Assembly (NCBI GenBank): GCA_038230835.1
Contig: JBBRMM010000011.1
Location: 1-64,000 of the forward strand
Reading direction: 5' to 3'
Length of the DNA stretch: 64,000 nucleotides
Source of the DNA: DASUHT01 sp038230835
GTDB taxonomy: Bacteria > Actinomycetota > Thermoleophilia > Gaiellales > JAICJC01
Shown here: one piece after another, positions 24,290-33,067 of the stretch
Numbering within the stretch: the stretch's first letter is position 1
Layout: the number at the start of each line of letters is the position of its first letter
Program-made: the position numbers and the translations under genes
The notes under the pieces: generated by a model
Told to the model about the DNA's origin: nothing
Database searches by the model: none
Seen by the model: the letters and a program-made list of their open reading frames with translations, nothing else

Positions 24290-24941
24290 AGCGCAACGCG
24301 AGCGCCACCGCCTGAGTGCGGGTGTCCGCCTCGAGCTTGGTCATGGCGTTACGGACATGGGTACGCACCGTCTCCGGGCTGATGAACAGCTTGGCGGCGA
24401 TCTCGGGGTTGGACATGCCGTTGGCGAGCAGCCCGAGGATCTCCCGTTCGCGGGCGGACAGCGCCGGCAGACGTTCGGTGGCCTTCGGCGTCACCAGCTC
24501 GGACGCGAGCGTGGGGTCGACGTAGGCGCCGCCCTCGGCGACTCGCTTGACCGCTCGCACGATGTCGTCCGGAGGTGCGTCCTTGAGCACGTATCCGCGT
24601 GCGCCACAGTCGAGCCCCTCCGCCAGCAGGCCCCGCTCACCGTGCGCGGTGTACAGAATCACGGCCATGTCAGGATGGGCGGCGGTGATCCGGCGGGTCG
24701 CCTCGAATCCGTCCATTCCCTCCATCCGGACGTCCATCACGATCACGTCCGGACGCCGCTTCTCGGCCATCTCGACCGCCGAGTCGCCGTTGCCGCTCTC
24801 TCCGATCACCGAGATCTCCCGGTCACGGGTGAGAATCATCTTGACGCCCTCACGTACCGCGGCGTGATCGTCCACCACCATGCAGCGCACCTGCCCACCA
24901 GCTCTCGGTGACTTGGTTCCGTCAGCAAGGGTCGACGCCAT
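24273..24941 (-). CDS. NarL/LuxR family response regulator
   Basis: A 222-residue two-domain regulator: receiver at residues 18-135 with phosphoacceptor Asp70 (DVIVMDVRMEGMDG) and a C-terminal LuxR HTH at about 155-220 (LSAREREILGLLANGMSNPE, then TVRTHVRNAMTKL). GGGGAGAGG precedes the ATG at 24941; a GTG two codons upstream is an alternative. First gene of a four-gene operon with its kinase, a PfkB kinase and a spare receiver, divergent from a metal transporter that it might control. Confidence 0.92.
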   Translation of the reverse strand: MASTLADGTKSPRAGGQVRCMVVDDHAAVREGVKMILTRDREISVIGESGNGDSAVEMAEKRRPDVIVMDVRMEGMDGFEATRRITAAHPDMAVILYTAHGERGLLAEGLDCGARGYVLKDAPPDDIVRAVKRVAEGGAYVDPTLASELVTPKATERLPALSAREREILGLLANGMSNPEIAAKLFISPETVRTHVRNAMTKLEADTRTQAVALALRYALID

Positions 24942-24994
24942 GTTCACACCTCTCCCCTGGGTTTCCGGTAATCGCTCTCCTTACAATACTCCCC

Positions 24995-26353
24995 ATGTCA
25001 ACCGCCCGCCGTACGGCGCTCGCCTCGCTGGCCGGCGCGATCCTCCTCGCGCTTGCCAAGCTGGCCGTGGGGCTGGCCACCGGGAGTCTGGGGATCCTCG
25101 CCGAGGCGGCGCATTCGGGAGTCGACGCCGCGGCCGCGCTGCTAACGGTGTACGCGGTCGGCGTGGCGGAGCGGCCACCCGACCCGGAGCACCAGTTCGG
25201 TCACGGCAAGGCTCAGCATCTGGCAGCACTGGCAGAGGCGGCGTTTCTCGCCGGGGCCGCCGCGTGGATCGGTGTGGAAGCCGTGATCCGCCTGCGCTCG
25301 GGTGGCTCGCCGGTCCAGGCGCGGTGGTATGCCTTCGCGCTGCTCGTGGGCGTGCTCTTCGTCGACGCCGGCAGGACGGCAGCCTCGCTGCGGGTCGGGC
25401 GGCGCGAGCACAACTCCGCTCTGATCGCCAATGCCACGCACTTTGCCAGCGACTTTGGCGGGACGCTGGCGGTGCTGGCCGGGCTGGCGCTGGTCGCAGC
25501 CGGTGTCCGGGGTGGTGATTCGGTGGCCGGTATCGTCGTAGCGGCGATCGTGCTCGTGGCGGCGGTGCGGCTCGCCCGCGGAAACGTGGATGCGCTGATG
25601 GATCGCGCCCCGTCGGGGATCGCGCGCCGGGTCGAGCAGGCCGCTCGGTGGGTGCCGGGCGTGAGCGACGTGCGGTCGGTGCGGGTGCGCGAGGCCGGCG
25701 GCGAGAGTTTCGCCGAGGTCGTGATCGGCGTGTCGCGATTGGAGGGCCTGGAGCGCAGCCATCAGACGATGGACCGGGTCGAGGCCGCGGTCGAACGCGA
25801 ACTGGGCCGCGCTCACGTGGCCGTGCACGTCGAGCCGACGCGCGTCGGCGAGCGCGCGAACGATCGGATCGCGGCGGCGGCCCTGCGGGTGCCGGGAGTC
25901 GTCGAGACCCACAACATCACCGTGCTCGAGGATCCCGACGGGCTGGCAGTCACGCTGCACGTGAGGCTGCCGGGGCACGCGAGCCTGCGGGAGGCCGGCG
26001 GCATCGTCAGCGCGCTCAAGCGCGAGATTCGAGACGAGATCGGTGTCGCCCGGGTGTACGCCCATGTCGAGCCGTCCGCTCCGGATGCCCATCCGGCTCG
26101 GGACGTCGGAGTGGAGGAGCCGGGGGTGCTCGCCGAGGCCGAGATCGCGGTGCGTTCGGTTGCGGGTGCCGGGCACGAGGTCGTCGTGTATCGCCAGGAT
26201 GGTCGGTTGCTGGTGGTCACGTCGGTGCTCGCAGATCCCGGGATGACCGTGAGCGACGCCCACCAGCTGGCCAGCCGGATCGAGGACGCGGTGAGGGCGC
26301 GTGTGCCCGACGTGCACGACGTTATCGTCGAGGTGGGCGGTCGCGCTGTGTGA
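24995..26353 (+). CDS. Cation diffusion facilitator (zinc-type) with three C-terminal ZT_dimer domains
   Basis: A 452-residue CDF metal:H+ antiporter. The membrane part (about residues 5-195, six helices) has the transport-site pairs H40xxxD44 (AEAAHSGVDAAA) and H149xxxD153 (ATHFASDFGG), the combination typical of zinc exporters. Instead of one cytoplasmic dimerisation domain it carries three repeats, roughly 205-281, 288-361 and 377-450, the first two ending in AHVAVHVEP and ARVYAHVEP. TACAAT (24982-24987) ends 7 nt before the ATG, so the transcript is probably leaderless. A strong terminator follows. Confidence 0.88.
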   Translation: MSTARRTALASLAGAILLALAKLAVGLATGSLGILAEAAHSGVDAAAALLTVYAVGVAERPPDPEHQFGHGKAQHLAALAEAAFLAGAAAWIGVEAVIRLRSGGSPVQARWYAFALLVGVLFVDAGRTAASLRVGRREHNSALIANATHFASDFGGTLAVLAGLALVAAGVRGGDSVAGIVVAAIVLVAAVRLARGNVDALMDRAPSGIARRVEQAARWVPGVSDVRSVRVREAGGESFAEVVIGVSRLEGLERSHQTMDRVEAAVERELGRAHVAVHVEPTRVGERANDRIAAAALRVPGVVETHNITVLEDPDGLAVTLHVRLPGHASLREAGGIVSALKREIRDEIGVARVYAHVEPSAPDAHPARDVGVEEPGVLAEAEIAVRSVAGAGHEVVVYRQDGRLLVVTSVLADPGMTVSDAHQLASRIEDAVRARVPDVHDVIVEVGGRAV

Positions 26354-26358
26354 GGGGT

Positions 26359-26399
26359 CCGCCGGGGTCCCATTGGCAGGTGGGGTGGGACCCCGGCGG
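26359..26399. terminator. Hairpin terminator after the CDF gene
   Basis: CCGCCGGGGTCCC (26359-26371) pairs perfectly with GGGACCCCGGCGG (26387-26399), a 13-bp GC-rich stem with a 15-nt loop. It lies between convergent genes (the CDF transporter and HtrA), so it can stop both. Confidence 0.75.
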
Positions 26400-26431
26400 G
26401 GCGCACCCGAAGGCGCGCGTCTTTGTGGCCG

Positions 26432-27616
26432 CTATCCGGCGCGGGCCGCGAGCGTGGCCTGGACGGTGACGGTCTTGCCCGATCGCAGCAGGGTCAGGGT
26501 GACGGTGTCGCCCGGCTTGCGGCTCGAGATGGCGTCGGTGAGATCGGTGAAGGCGATGATCGGCTTGTTGTCGACGGCGGTGATCACGTCACCGCCGAGC
26601 GGGAACGTGAAGCCGCCGATGGTGGCGGTCGTGGTGCCGCCGTGGAGACCCGCTTTGTCGGCCGGCGAGCCGGGAACCACCGTGTCCACCAGTACCCCGT
26701 GCGAGGACTGGATGTTGAGCTGCTTGGCCACCGCCGGCGTGAGGTTGACTCCCCGTATGCCGAGATACGTATGGGTGGCGTGACCGGTGGCGATGATCTG
26801 ATCGGCCACGGTGCGCGCGGTGTCGATCGGGATCGCGAAGCCGATGCCGATGTTGCCCGACTGCGGGCCTCCGCCGTCGGACAGGATTTGGCTCGTGATC
26901 CCGATCACCTGCCCGCGGGTGTTGATCAGCGGTCCGCCGGAGTTGCCGTGGTTGATGGCGGCGTCGGTCTGCAGCGCATTGGCGATCTGCTGGCCCGGCG
27001 CGAGCGACTCGATCGACCGTCCGACCGCCGAGATGATGCCCTCGGTGATCGTCCGCTCCTGCCCGAGCGGATTACCGATCGCGACCACCTGGTCGCCGAC
27101 CTGAACGTTCTTGGCGGTCCCGAGCGGAAGCGGGTCGAGCGATCCGGGGGGCAGGTTGGTCGGCTGCAGCACGGCGATGTCGGTCGCCTTGTCGACGCCC
27201 AGCACCTTGGCCTGGTACGTGGTGTCGGTGCCCGACGGACCGGCGAAACCCACGGTGACGTTCTTGGAGTTGACGACCACGTGGGCATTGGTGAGGATGT
27301 GACCCGCGCGGTCGATCACGAACCCTGAGCCGAGCGCTTCCGCCTGCTGCGTCTGCGGGCCGAAGAAGGTGTTGGTCTGGGTTGTCGTCTGCGCCTTCAC
27401 GACCACCACCCCGGGTGCGTCCTGCTGGTAGATCTGGCGGGCCGACAGCCCGGACGTGCGCAGCTCGGAGGCCGTCGATGCGCTCACCGGCCCCGGCGTG
27501 CTCACCTCGGTGATCGTGTGCGTGGTGGTGCCGCCGCTGCCGGTGGCGAGCACGATGGCTCCGCCGGCGACCCCGGCGAGCAGGAAAAGGGCGGTCTGTC
27601 GAAGCACGGTCTTCAT
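26432..27616 (-). CDS. HtrA/DegP-type membrane-anchored serine protease with PDZ domain
   Basis: A 394-residue S1C protease. An N-terminal helix (residues 8-25) anchors it. The protease domain carries the full triad: His112 in ILTNAHVVV, Asp146 in KATDIAVLQ and Ser226 in INHGNSGGPL. A C-terminal PDZ domain (about 300-390) shows YLGIRGVNLTPAV and GGDVITAVDNKPI. Such proteases degrade or refold damaged exported proteins. The frame continues upstream past 27616, but ATG 27616 gives the expected anchor and has a TACAAC box 7 nt before it. It diverges from the lipid kinase gene. Confidence 0.9.
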   Translation of the reverse strand: MKTVLRQTALFLLAGVAGGAIVLATGSGGTTTHTITEVSTPGPVSASTASELRTSGLSARQIYQQDAPGVVVVKAQTTTQTNTFFGPQTQQAEALGSGFVIDRAGHILTNAHVVVNSKNVTVGFAGPSGTDTTYQAKVLGVDKATDIAVLQPTNLPPGSLDPLPLGTAKNVQVGDQVVAIGNPLGQERTITEGIISAVGRSIESLAPGQQIANALQTDAAINHGNSGGPLINTRGQVIGITSQILSDGGGPQSGNIGIGFAIPIDTARTVADQIIATGHATHTYLGIRGVNLTPAVAKQLNIQSSHGVLVDTVVPGSPADKAGLHGGTTTATIGGFTFPLGGDVITAVDNKPIIAFTDLTDAISSRKPGDTVTLTLLRSGKTVTVQATLAARAG

Positions 27617-27716
27617 GGCCCGAGTTGTACGCGCCGGAGATTTGGGCAAGGTTGAGGAACGCCCCGCGGCCGGCGCCTGATACCCGCCCGGACACCCGCG
27701 GTTATCGTTCGATCGC

Positions 27717-28694
27717 GTGCGCCTGCGACTGATCGTCAATCCCAACGCCACCGGTGTCTCCCCGGCGGTCATCGACGCCGTCGTTACCCGGCTGACGGCG
27801 GTCTGCGACCTCGAGATCGCGCACACCGAGCGGGCCGGTCACGCCGGCGAGCTGGCGGCCGACGTGGCGGCCGGCGCGGTGGTGGCGATGGGCGGCGACG
27901 GCACCGCCAACGAGGTTGTGAACGGGGCGCGGGCCGGAGTCACGCTGGGTGTCATCCCCGCCGGGGCGTCGTCCGTGTTCGCGCGCCAGCTCGGGTTCCC
28001 GGTCGACCCCGTCGATGCCACCGCGGTGCTCGCTCGCGCGATCGCGGCCGGCAGCACGCGATCGGTCGGGCTGGGCACGCTGGATGGCCGCAGGTTCACG
28101 TTTGCCGCCAGCATCGGGTTCGACGCCGCCGCGACCCGCGACATCGACGAAGCGCGGCGGCTGCGGCCCGGAAACGTGCGCCCCGGCGACGTGCGTGTGC
28201 TCGCCGCGGCGATCCGTGAGCTCGCCGTGCAGGGGTACGCGCTGCCCGAGCGGATGACGCTCGAGCGCCCTGGCCAACCGCCCATCCGCGCGTCCTACAT
28301 CGCGGTCGCCAACCAGCACCCCTACACCTTCTTCGGCCGGGTGCCGGTGCTCGTCACCCCGCGCGCCGGGTTCGACACGGGACTGGACGTGGTGGCCACT
28401 CGCGAGCTTCGCACGCGCGACCTCTGGCGGCTGCCGCTGTACGCTCTGGTGTGGCCGCGGCACGCATCCGGCAGCACATCCGGAATTGCGTACCTCCACG
28501 ACCTGAGCGAGTTCACGGTGGTGTGCGACGTGCCGACGCCGGTGCAGCTGGACGGTGAGTTCGTCGGCGACCACGAGCGGGCCGATTTCGGCTATGTGGA
28601 GCACGCTGTCGACATCTTCGTTCCGGCCGAGGGCGCGCCCCCCGGCAACGGTCGGACGGGCTCCGACTCTCAGTATCATCACCGCCATGCATGA
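27717..28694 (+). CDS. Diacylglycerol/lipid kinase family protein
   Basis: A 325-residue protein of the DAGK catalytic family (YegS/BmrU type). The nucleotide-binding signature VVAMGGDGTANEVVNGA is at residues 60-76, preceded by LIVNPNATGV and followed by LGVIPAGASSVFARQLG. The C-terminal domain ends in the usual LDGEFVGD loop. These enzymes phosphorylate diacylglycerol or other lipids at the inner membrane. It starts at GTG 27717 with TATCGT 8 nt upstream, and its end overlaps the next gene by 8 bp. Confidence 0.88.
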   Translation: MRLRLIVNPNATGVSPAVIDAVVTRLTAVCDLEIAHTERAGHAGELAADVAAGAVVAMGGDGTANEVVNGARAGVTLGVIPAGASSVFARQLGFPVDPVDATAVLARAIAAGSTRSVGLGTLDGRRFTFAASIGFDAAATRDIDEARRLRPGNVRPGDVRVLAAAIRELAVQGYALPERMTLERPGQPPIRASYIAVANQHPYTFFGRVPVLVTPRAGFDTGLDVVATRELRTRDLWRLPLYALVWPRHASGSTSGIAYLHDLSEFTVVCDVPTPVQLDGEFVGDHERADFGYVEHAVDIFVPAEGAPPGNGRTGSDSQYHHRHA

Positions 28695-29232
28695 CCTGAT
28701 CGCGATCGGGCAGGGGTTCGGGCTTGCCGCCGCCGCCGGCCTTCTGCCGGCGGGCTCGCTGGCCGTCGCCTCGTCCGCCGCGACCAAGGGCTGGCTGGAC
28801 GACCCGGTGTCGTTCGCCGGCCGCACGGCTCTCGTGCTGGCAGCGTGGGCGGCAGTGGCAGTGGAACTCGTGGCCGACGCCGTCTGGCCGGGTGCCCAGG
28901 CGGGTGCTCGGTTGGCCCGGCGGGTCGTGGCCGGTGGGCTCGCCTTCGAGCTGGGCGCCGGCGGTGCGCTGCCGTACGCCGGGCTCGTGATCGGGGCGCT
29001 GGTCGCCGGTGGGGTCGGCCTGGCGATGCGACGGGTGCGATCGGGCGCGGTGAAGGCCGGCGGCGACGTGCGCGGGACGGCGTTGATCGAGGACGGCGTC
29101 GGTCTGGTGGTCGCCGCCGTGGCGGTGGTGCCCTTCGTCGGGTACGTGCTCACCGTTGCCGGAGGGGCACTGCTCGCTCGCGTGCGCCATCGCGAGAACC
29201 AGAAGTACGAGGGCCTGCGCGTGCTTCGCTGA
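28687..29232 (+). CDS. DUF4126-like membrane protein
   Basis: A 181-residue protein with about five hydrophobic stretches; the pattern GLLPAGSLAVASSAATKGWL and the later VELVADAVWPGAQ followed by repeated Gly/Ala-rich helices resemble DUF4126 proteins, of unknown function. TATCAT (28674-28679) ends exactly 7 nt before the ATG, so it has its own leaderless promoter inside the end of the lipid kinase gene, which it overlaps by 8 bp. Confidence 0.65.
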   Translation: MHDLIAIGQGFGLAAAAGLLPAGSLAVASSAATKGWLDDPVSFAGRTALVLAAWAAVAVELVADAVWPGAQAGARLARRVVAGGLAFELGAGGALPYAGLVIGALVAGGVGLAMRRVRSGAVKAGGDVRGTALIEDGVGLVVAAVAVVPFVGYVLTVAGGALLARVRHRENQKYEGLRVLR

Positions 29233-29252
29233 CCGTTGCGGTTCGTGCGACG

Positions 29253-30680
29253 ATGCAGCGTGTGGTAATGGCCAAGAAGCTGATCCTGGTGGTGGTGGAC
29301 GGGCTCGGCCCTGCGCTGCTCGACCGCGCGATCGCGGCCGGCGTCGCGCCCACGATCGACTGGCTGGCCGAGGAAGGTGCGCGCACCGACCGCTGCGTGT
29401 CCACCTTCCCGTCGTTGACTCCGGTCTGTCTTTCGGCGCTGGTCACCGGATGTCACCCGGCCGGATCGCTGATCCCCAGCATGAGTTGGTACCACCGTGG
29501 GCAGGGCCGGCTGGTGGAGTACGGGTCGTCGATCGCTGCGACGCTGGCCGAGGGTACCCGTCAGATGGTCGACGACGTGCTCGTGAACCTCAACTTGCTG
29601 CATCTCTCCCCGCGGGTGCGGACGGTGTTCGAGACCCTGGACGACGCCGGGCTCGCGACGGCCGCGGTCAACACCTATGTGATCCGGGGCCGCACCCGGC
29701 ATCCGATCACCCGCCCGGCGGCTCGCCGGCTCGCGCGTTCGGTGGGCATCGTGGACGCGGTGTACGGGCCTCGCCGCTACTTCCTGGGCGACCTGTTCTT
29801 CTCCGACCGCACCGGCGCGCCGATCAACATCGGTGGCGGGATCGACCGGCACGGCGGTCGGGTGGGACGGTGGCTGGTCACCCGGGACGGCTTCGACTAC
29901 CTATTCTTCTACCTCTACGAGACCGACGCCGCCCAGCATCGCGGCGGCGACGTGCTCGGCGCCGTCGCCGGAGCCGACGAGAGCCTCGAGCTGATGGTCG
30001 AGGCGGCCGGCGGCCGGGCCAGGTTCCTGGATCGGTACGCCGTGATGCTGGTCGCCGACCACTCCCAGAGCGCCGTCACCGAGGTGGCCGACGCCGCCGA
30101 GCCGTTCGGCGGTCACCGGCTGTTTCGCGGCAGCCGGCGCTCGGATCCGGCCGAGTGCGAGCTGGTGGTGGCCGCCTCCAACAGGGCGGGGATGGTGTAC
30201 CTGCTGGAGCGTGCGCGGATCGGCGTCCGCGAGGCGGCCGATCTCGCACTCCAATCGCCGGCCGCCGACGTCGTCATGCACCGCGAGGGCGGCTGGCTCG
30301 TCGCACAGCGCGCCGGGGGCAGGTTGCGGTTCCGTCGCGGAGCCGGCTTCGAAGACGAGCGGGGGAACCAGTTCACCCTCGAGGGCGACCGCGACCTGCT
30401 CGATCCCGACGACTACCCCAACGTGCTCGAGCGGATCGAGGGAGTGCTCGACTGTCCGCGGGCCGGTGACGTCGTCGTGTCGGCGGCCGCGGGGTTCGAG
30501 TTCGCCGACGCCGGAGGGGCGCACCACGCGGGCGGTGGGAGTCACGGGTCACTGCTGGCCGCCGACTCGTTGGTGCCGCTGATCACGGCCGGGTTCGACG
30601 GCCACCGCAGCGGCGTGCCCAGCCTGCCGTCGATCACCGATCTCACGCCACTCACATATGGGCACTTCGGCGTGAGATAG
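29253..30680 (+). CDS. Alkaline phosphatase superfamily phosphodiesterase (nucleotide pyrophosphatase-like)
   Basis: A cytosolic-looking 475-residue member of the alkaline phosphatase fold. The first metal Asp is in LILVVVDGLGPALLD, the nucleophile Thr in TFPSLTPVCLSALVTG, and further metal ligands are in YLYETDAAQHRGG, VADHSQSAV and GGSHGSLLAADSLVPL. This is the ligand order of type I phosphodiesterases and phosphoglycerate mutase-like hydrolases. No signal peptide is visible. An ATG at 29268 (MAKKLILVV) is an equally likely start. The substrate could be a nucleotide, phosphonate or phospholipid. Confidence 0.8.
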   Translation: MQRVVMAKKLILVVVDGLGPALLDRAIAAGVAPTIDWLAEEGARTDRCVSTFPSLTPVCLSALVTGCHPAGSLIPSMSWYHRGQGRLVEYGSSIAATLAEGTRQMVDDVLVNLNLLHLSPRVRTVFETLDDAGLATAAVNTYVIRGRTRHPITRPAARRLARSVGIVDAVYGPRRYFLGDLFFSDRTGAPINIGGGIDRHGGRVGRWLVTRDGFDYLFFYLYETDAAQHRGGDVLGAVAGADESLELMVEAAGGRARFLDRYAVMLVADHSQSAVTEVADAAEPFGGHRLFRGSRRSDPAECELVVAASNRAGMVYLLERARIGVREAADLALQSPAADVVMHREGGWLVAQRAGGRLRFRRGAGFEDERGNQFTLEGDRDLLDPDDYPNVLERIEGVLDCPRAGDVVVSAAAGFEFADAGGAHHAGGGSHGSLLAADSLVPLITAGFDGHRSGVPSLPSITDLTPLTYGHFGVR

Positions 30681-30690
30681 CATGCGAGGA

Positions 30691-31140
30691 ATGGACGACG
30701 CTCCCGCCGCTCCCGCGCCCGTCGGCGCGCGAGCCCACTACCACCGCCTGCACGTGGCGGTGCGGCGCCCCGCCAACTGGTTCGAGCTCGTCCGCTTCTG
30801 CGTCGTGGGGGCATCCGGATACCTCGTCAACCTGGGTGTGTTCGTGATCGCCGATCGTCCGCTCCCGTACCCGATCGCGTTCGTGATCGCATTTGGGGTC
30901 GCGGCATCGAGCAACTTCGTGCTCAACCGCTGGTGGACGTTTCGGGTCAACCACGGCGTCCCGCATCACCAGTACGCACGATTCCTGACCGTGAGCGGTC
31001 TGGCGCTCGCGATCGACCTGGTGGTGCTCACCGCGCTGGTCGAGGGATTCGGCGTCGGCGCGCTTCCGGCGGCAGCGGTGGCCATCCTGATCGCGACTCC
31101 GGTCAGCTTTCTTGGCAACAAGATCTGGAGTTTTCGCTAG
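30691..31140 (+). CDS. GtrA family membrane protein
   Basis: A 149-residue protein with four hydrophobic helices. The signature is clear in ELVRFCVVGASGYLVNLGVF, SSNFVLNRWWTFR and ATPVSFLGNKIWSFR. GtrA-like proteins are thought to flip or present polyprenyl-linked sugars to membrane glycosyltransferases. TAGCAT (30678-30683) ends 7 nt before the ATG at 30691, so I prefer it to the ATG at 30682. It overlaps the next gene, itself a probable glycosyltransferase, which fits that role. Confidence 0.85.
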   Translation: MDDAPAAPAPVGARAHYHRLHVAVRRPANWFELVRFCVVGASGYLVNLGVFVIADRPLPYPIAFVIAFGVAASSNFVLNRWWTFRVNHGVPHHQYARFLTVSGLALAIDLVVLTALVEGFGVGALPAAAVAILIATPVSFLGNKIWSFR

Positions 31141-33067
31141 CGCTCCCCATGGGAGCGCCGGGCGCTGGCGCCGCGACGTGGTGCTGGGGCTGCTGCTCGC
31201 CCTCGTGTTGACCCTCGCAGCGGTGTCGACGGCCGGTGCCGCGCGCCGGGGCCCGCACTTCACGGCCGCCCAGGCGATCGCCGTCGCCTCCTCCGATCCG
31301 GGTATCGGGCCGATCCAGGCGAGTCATCCGGGATCGCACTGGGTGGCGGTCTACGAGGCCGGTGCCGGCGTCTGGCACGTCACCCTGTCACCTCGCGCCG
31401 GGGGACCTGCGCTGGCGTCGTTCACGATCGCCGACGGCCTGGGCACCGTGCTCAAGCGTACGGTGCACGCGGCCCCGGCGAAGGCGAAGCTGACCAACGA
31501 CCAGGCCATCGCCATCGCTCGCCGTCAGCCCTCCGTGCACGCCTGGCTCGGCCAGTACCCGCGCGTGTTCAGCTACGCGAGCCTGGGCGACAACCGGATC
31601 TGGACGGCGACGTTCATCGTCAACGGGGAGCACGTGGCTGAGGTGCACGTCCTCGACTCGAGCGGCCGCGCCTACGAAGCTTGGACAGGCCCGCAGGTGG
31701 GGTGGATGATGACCCGCGGGCTCCCCGATTCGTACGGTCGCAAGGTCACCAAGCCGTGGGTACTGGTGCCGATGTCGCTGCTCTTCCTGGGCGGGATGAT
31801 CAACTGGCGCCGGCCGCTCTCGCTGCGCACCCTCGACGTCGCGGTGCTGCTGTCGTTCGTCGGGTCACTCGTGTTCTTCGACCGCGGCGACGTCTTCCGT
31901 TCGACGCCGCTGGTCTACCCGCCGATGCTCTACCTGATCGCCAGGATGGTCTGGATCGGATGCTCGCGCAGGCCGCGCACGGTCGATATCTCCGAACGGC
32001 ACATGCTGGTGCTGATCGCGCTCATCTTCGGGCTGATGGGGTTCCGGTTGGGGCTCAACAACCAGGACTCGAACATCATCGACGTCGGCTATGCGGGCGT
32101 GGCGGGGGCGTCCCGGCTGCTCGACGGGCAGATCCCCTACGGGCACATGCCAAAGGCGCAGGGGACGCCGTGCGGCGGCCACTACGCCAACGGCGATCCG
32201 ATCGGGTACGTCCAGTCCGACCACCGCTGCGAATCCCCGATCGAGAACGGCGACACGTACGGACCGGTGGTGTACCTGGCCTATGTCCCGGCGGTCGCGG
32301 CCTTCGGCTGGAGCGGTCGCTGGGACTCGCTGCCGGCGGCGCACGTGGCGGCCTCGGCGTTCGACATCCTCGCGGTGCTGGGGCTGTTCGTGGCCGGCTG
32401 GCGGCTGGCCTCCCCGCGCCTGGGGGTGCTGCTCGCATTTGCCTGGGCGGCCGATCCGTTCACCGCCTACACGCTGAACATGAACGCCAACGACGCGCTG
32501 GTCGGCGCCGCCGTGGCGTGGCTTCTGGCGGCGCTCTCGGTGCCGGCTGTGCGCGGGGTTCTGCTCGCGGTCGCCGGGTTCACCAAGCTCGGGCCGCTGG
32601 CCATGGTGCCGGTCTTCGCCTCGCTCCGCAGCCGCTTCGTGACGCTGGTGGCCTTCGCCGCCGCGAGCCTCGTGCTGCTCTCGATGCTGGCCCTCGATGC
32701 ACACGGTCTGAGGCTGTTCTGGGATCGCACGATCGCCTATCAGCGCGACCGGATCACGCCCATGTCGATCTGGACGCTGGGTGACTACCACCCCGGCTGG
32801 CCGCACCTCGAGCGCTACCAGGAGGCCGCTCAGATCGTGGCCGCGATCGGGATCGGGTTGCTCGCGTTTCTCCCCCGGCGCCGCTCCAAGGATGCGGCGG
32901 CAGTCGCCGCACTGTGCGCCGCGGCGGTGATCGCGACCCAACTCGTGGCGTCGTACTGGTTCTACCCGTACATCTGCTGGTGGCTGCCGCTGGTGCTGGC
33001 GGGCTTCTTCCTGCCCCGTCCGGGGCCTGCGGCAGAGCGTCCGCTCAACCAACCTCTGGCAGCCTGA
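31112..33067 (+). CDS. Large membrane protein: PepSY-like N-terminal region fused to a GT-C/DUF2029-type glycosyltransferase
   Basis: A 651-residue protein. A helix at about residues 23-43 is followed by two similar segments (about 48-115 and 125-195), each opening with an ALT/AQAIAIA-type motif typical of PepSY-like modules (FTAAQAIAVASSDP; LTNDQAIAIARRQP). From about residue 210 there are some 11 hydrophobic helices with DSNIIDVGYAGVAGASRLLD and IPYGHMP, the acidic loop and PYG motif of membrane glycosyltransferases. The start is uncertain: TTG 31112 keeps positive residues before helix 1; GTG 31178 is the alternative. The 3' end overlaps the convergent ymdB-like gene by 23 bp. Confidence 0.7.
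   Translation: MATRSGVFASAPHGSAGRWRRDVVLGLLLALVLTLAAVSTAGAARRGPHFTAAQAIAVASSDPGIGPIQASHPGSHWVAVYEAGAGVWHVTLSPRAGGPALASFTIADGLGTVLKRTVHAAPAKAKLTNDQAIAIARRQPSVHAWLGQYPRVFSYASLGDNRIWTATFIVNGEHVAEVHVLDSSGRAYEAWTGPQVGWMMTRGLPDSYGRKVTKPWVLVPMSLLFLGGMINWRRPLSLRTLDVAVLLSFVGSLVFFDRGDVFRSTPLVYPPMLYLIARMVWIGCSRRPRTVDISERHMLVLIALIFGLMGFRLGLNNQDSNIIDVGYAGVAGASRLLDGQIPYGHMPKAQGTPCGGHYANGDPIGYVQSDHRCESPIENGDTYGPVVYLAYVPAVAAFGWSGRWDSLPAAHVAASAFDILAVLGLFVAGWRLASPRLGVLLAFAWAADPFTAYTLNMNANDALVGAAVAWLLAALSVPAVRGVLLAVAGFTKLGPLAMVPVFASLRSRFVTLVAFAAASLVLLSMLALDAHGLRLFWDRTIAYQRDRITPMSIWTLGDYHPGWPHLERYQEAAQIVAAIGIGLLAFLPRRRSKDAAAVAALCAAAVIATQLVASYWFYPYICWWLPLVLAGFFLPRPGPAAERPLNQPLAA

Noticed and set aside
27702..29852. 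A 716-codon open frame on the minus strand across the lipid kinase, DUF4126 and phosphodiesterase genes
   Set aside because: Its product is low-complexity Arg/Pro/Ala/His sequence without domains, the usual by-product of high-GC coding DNA on the opposite strand; the plus-strand genes have clear motifs.
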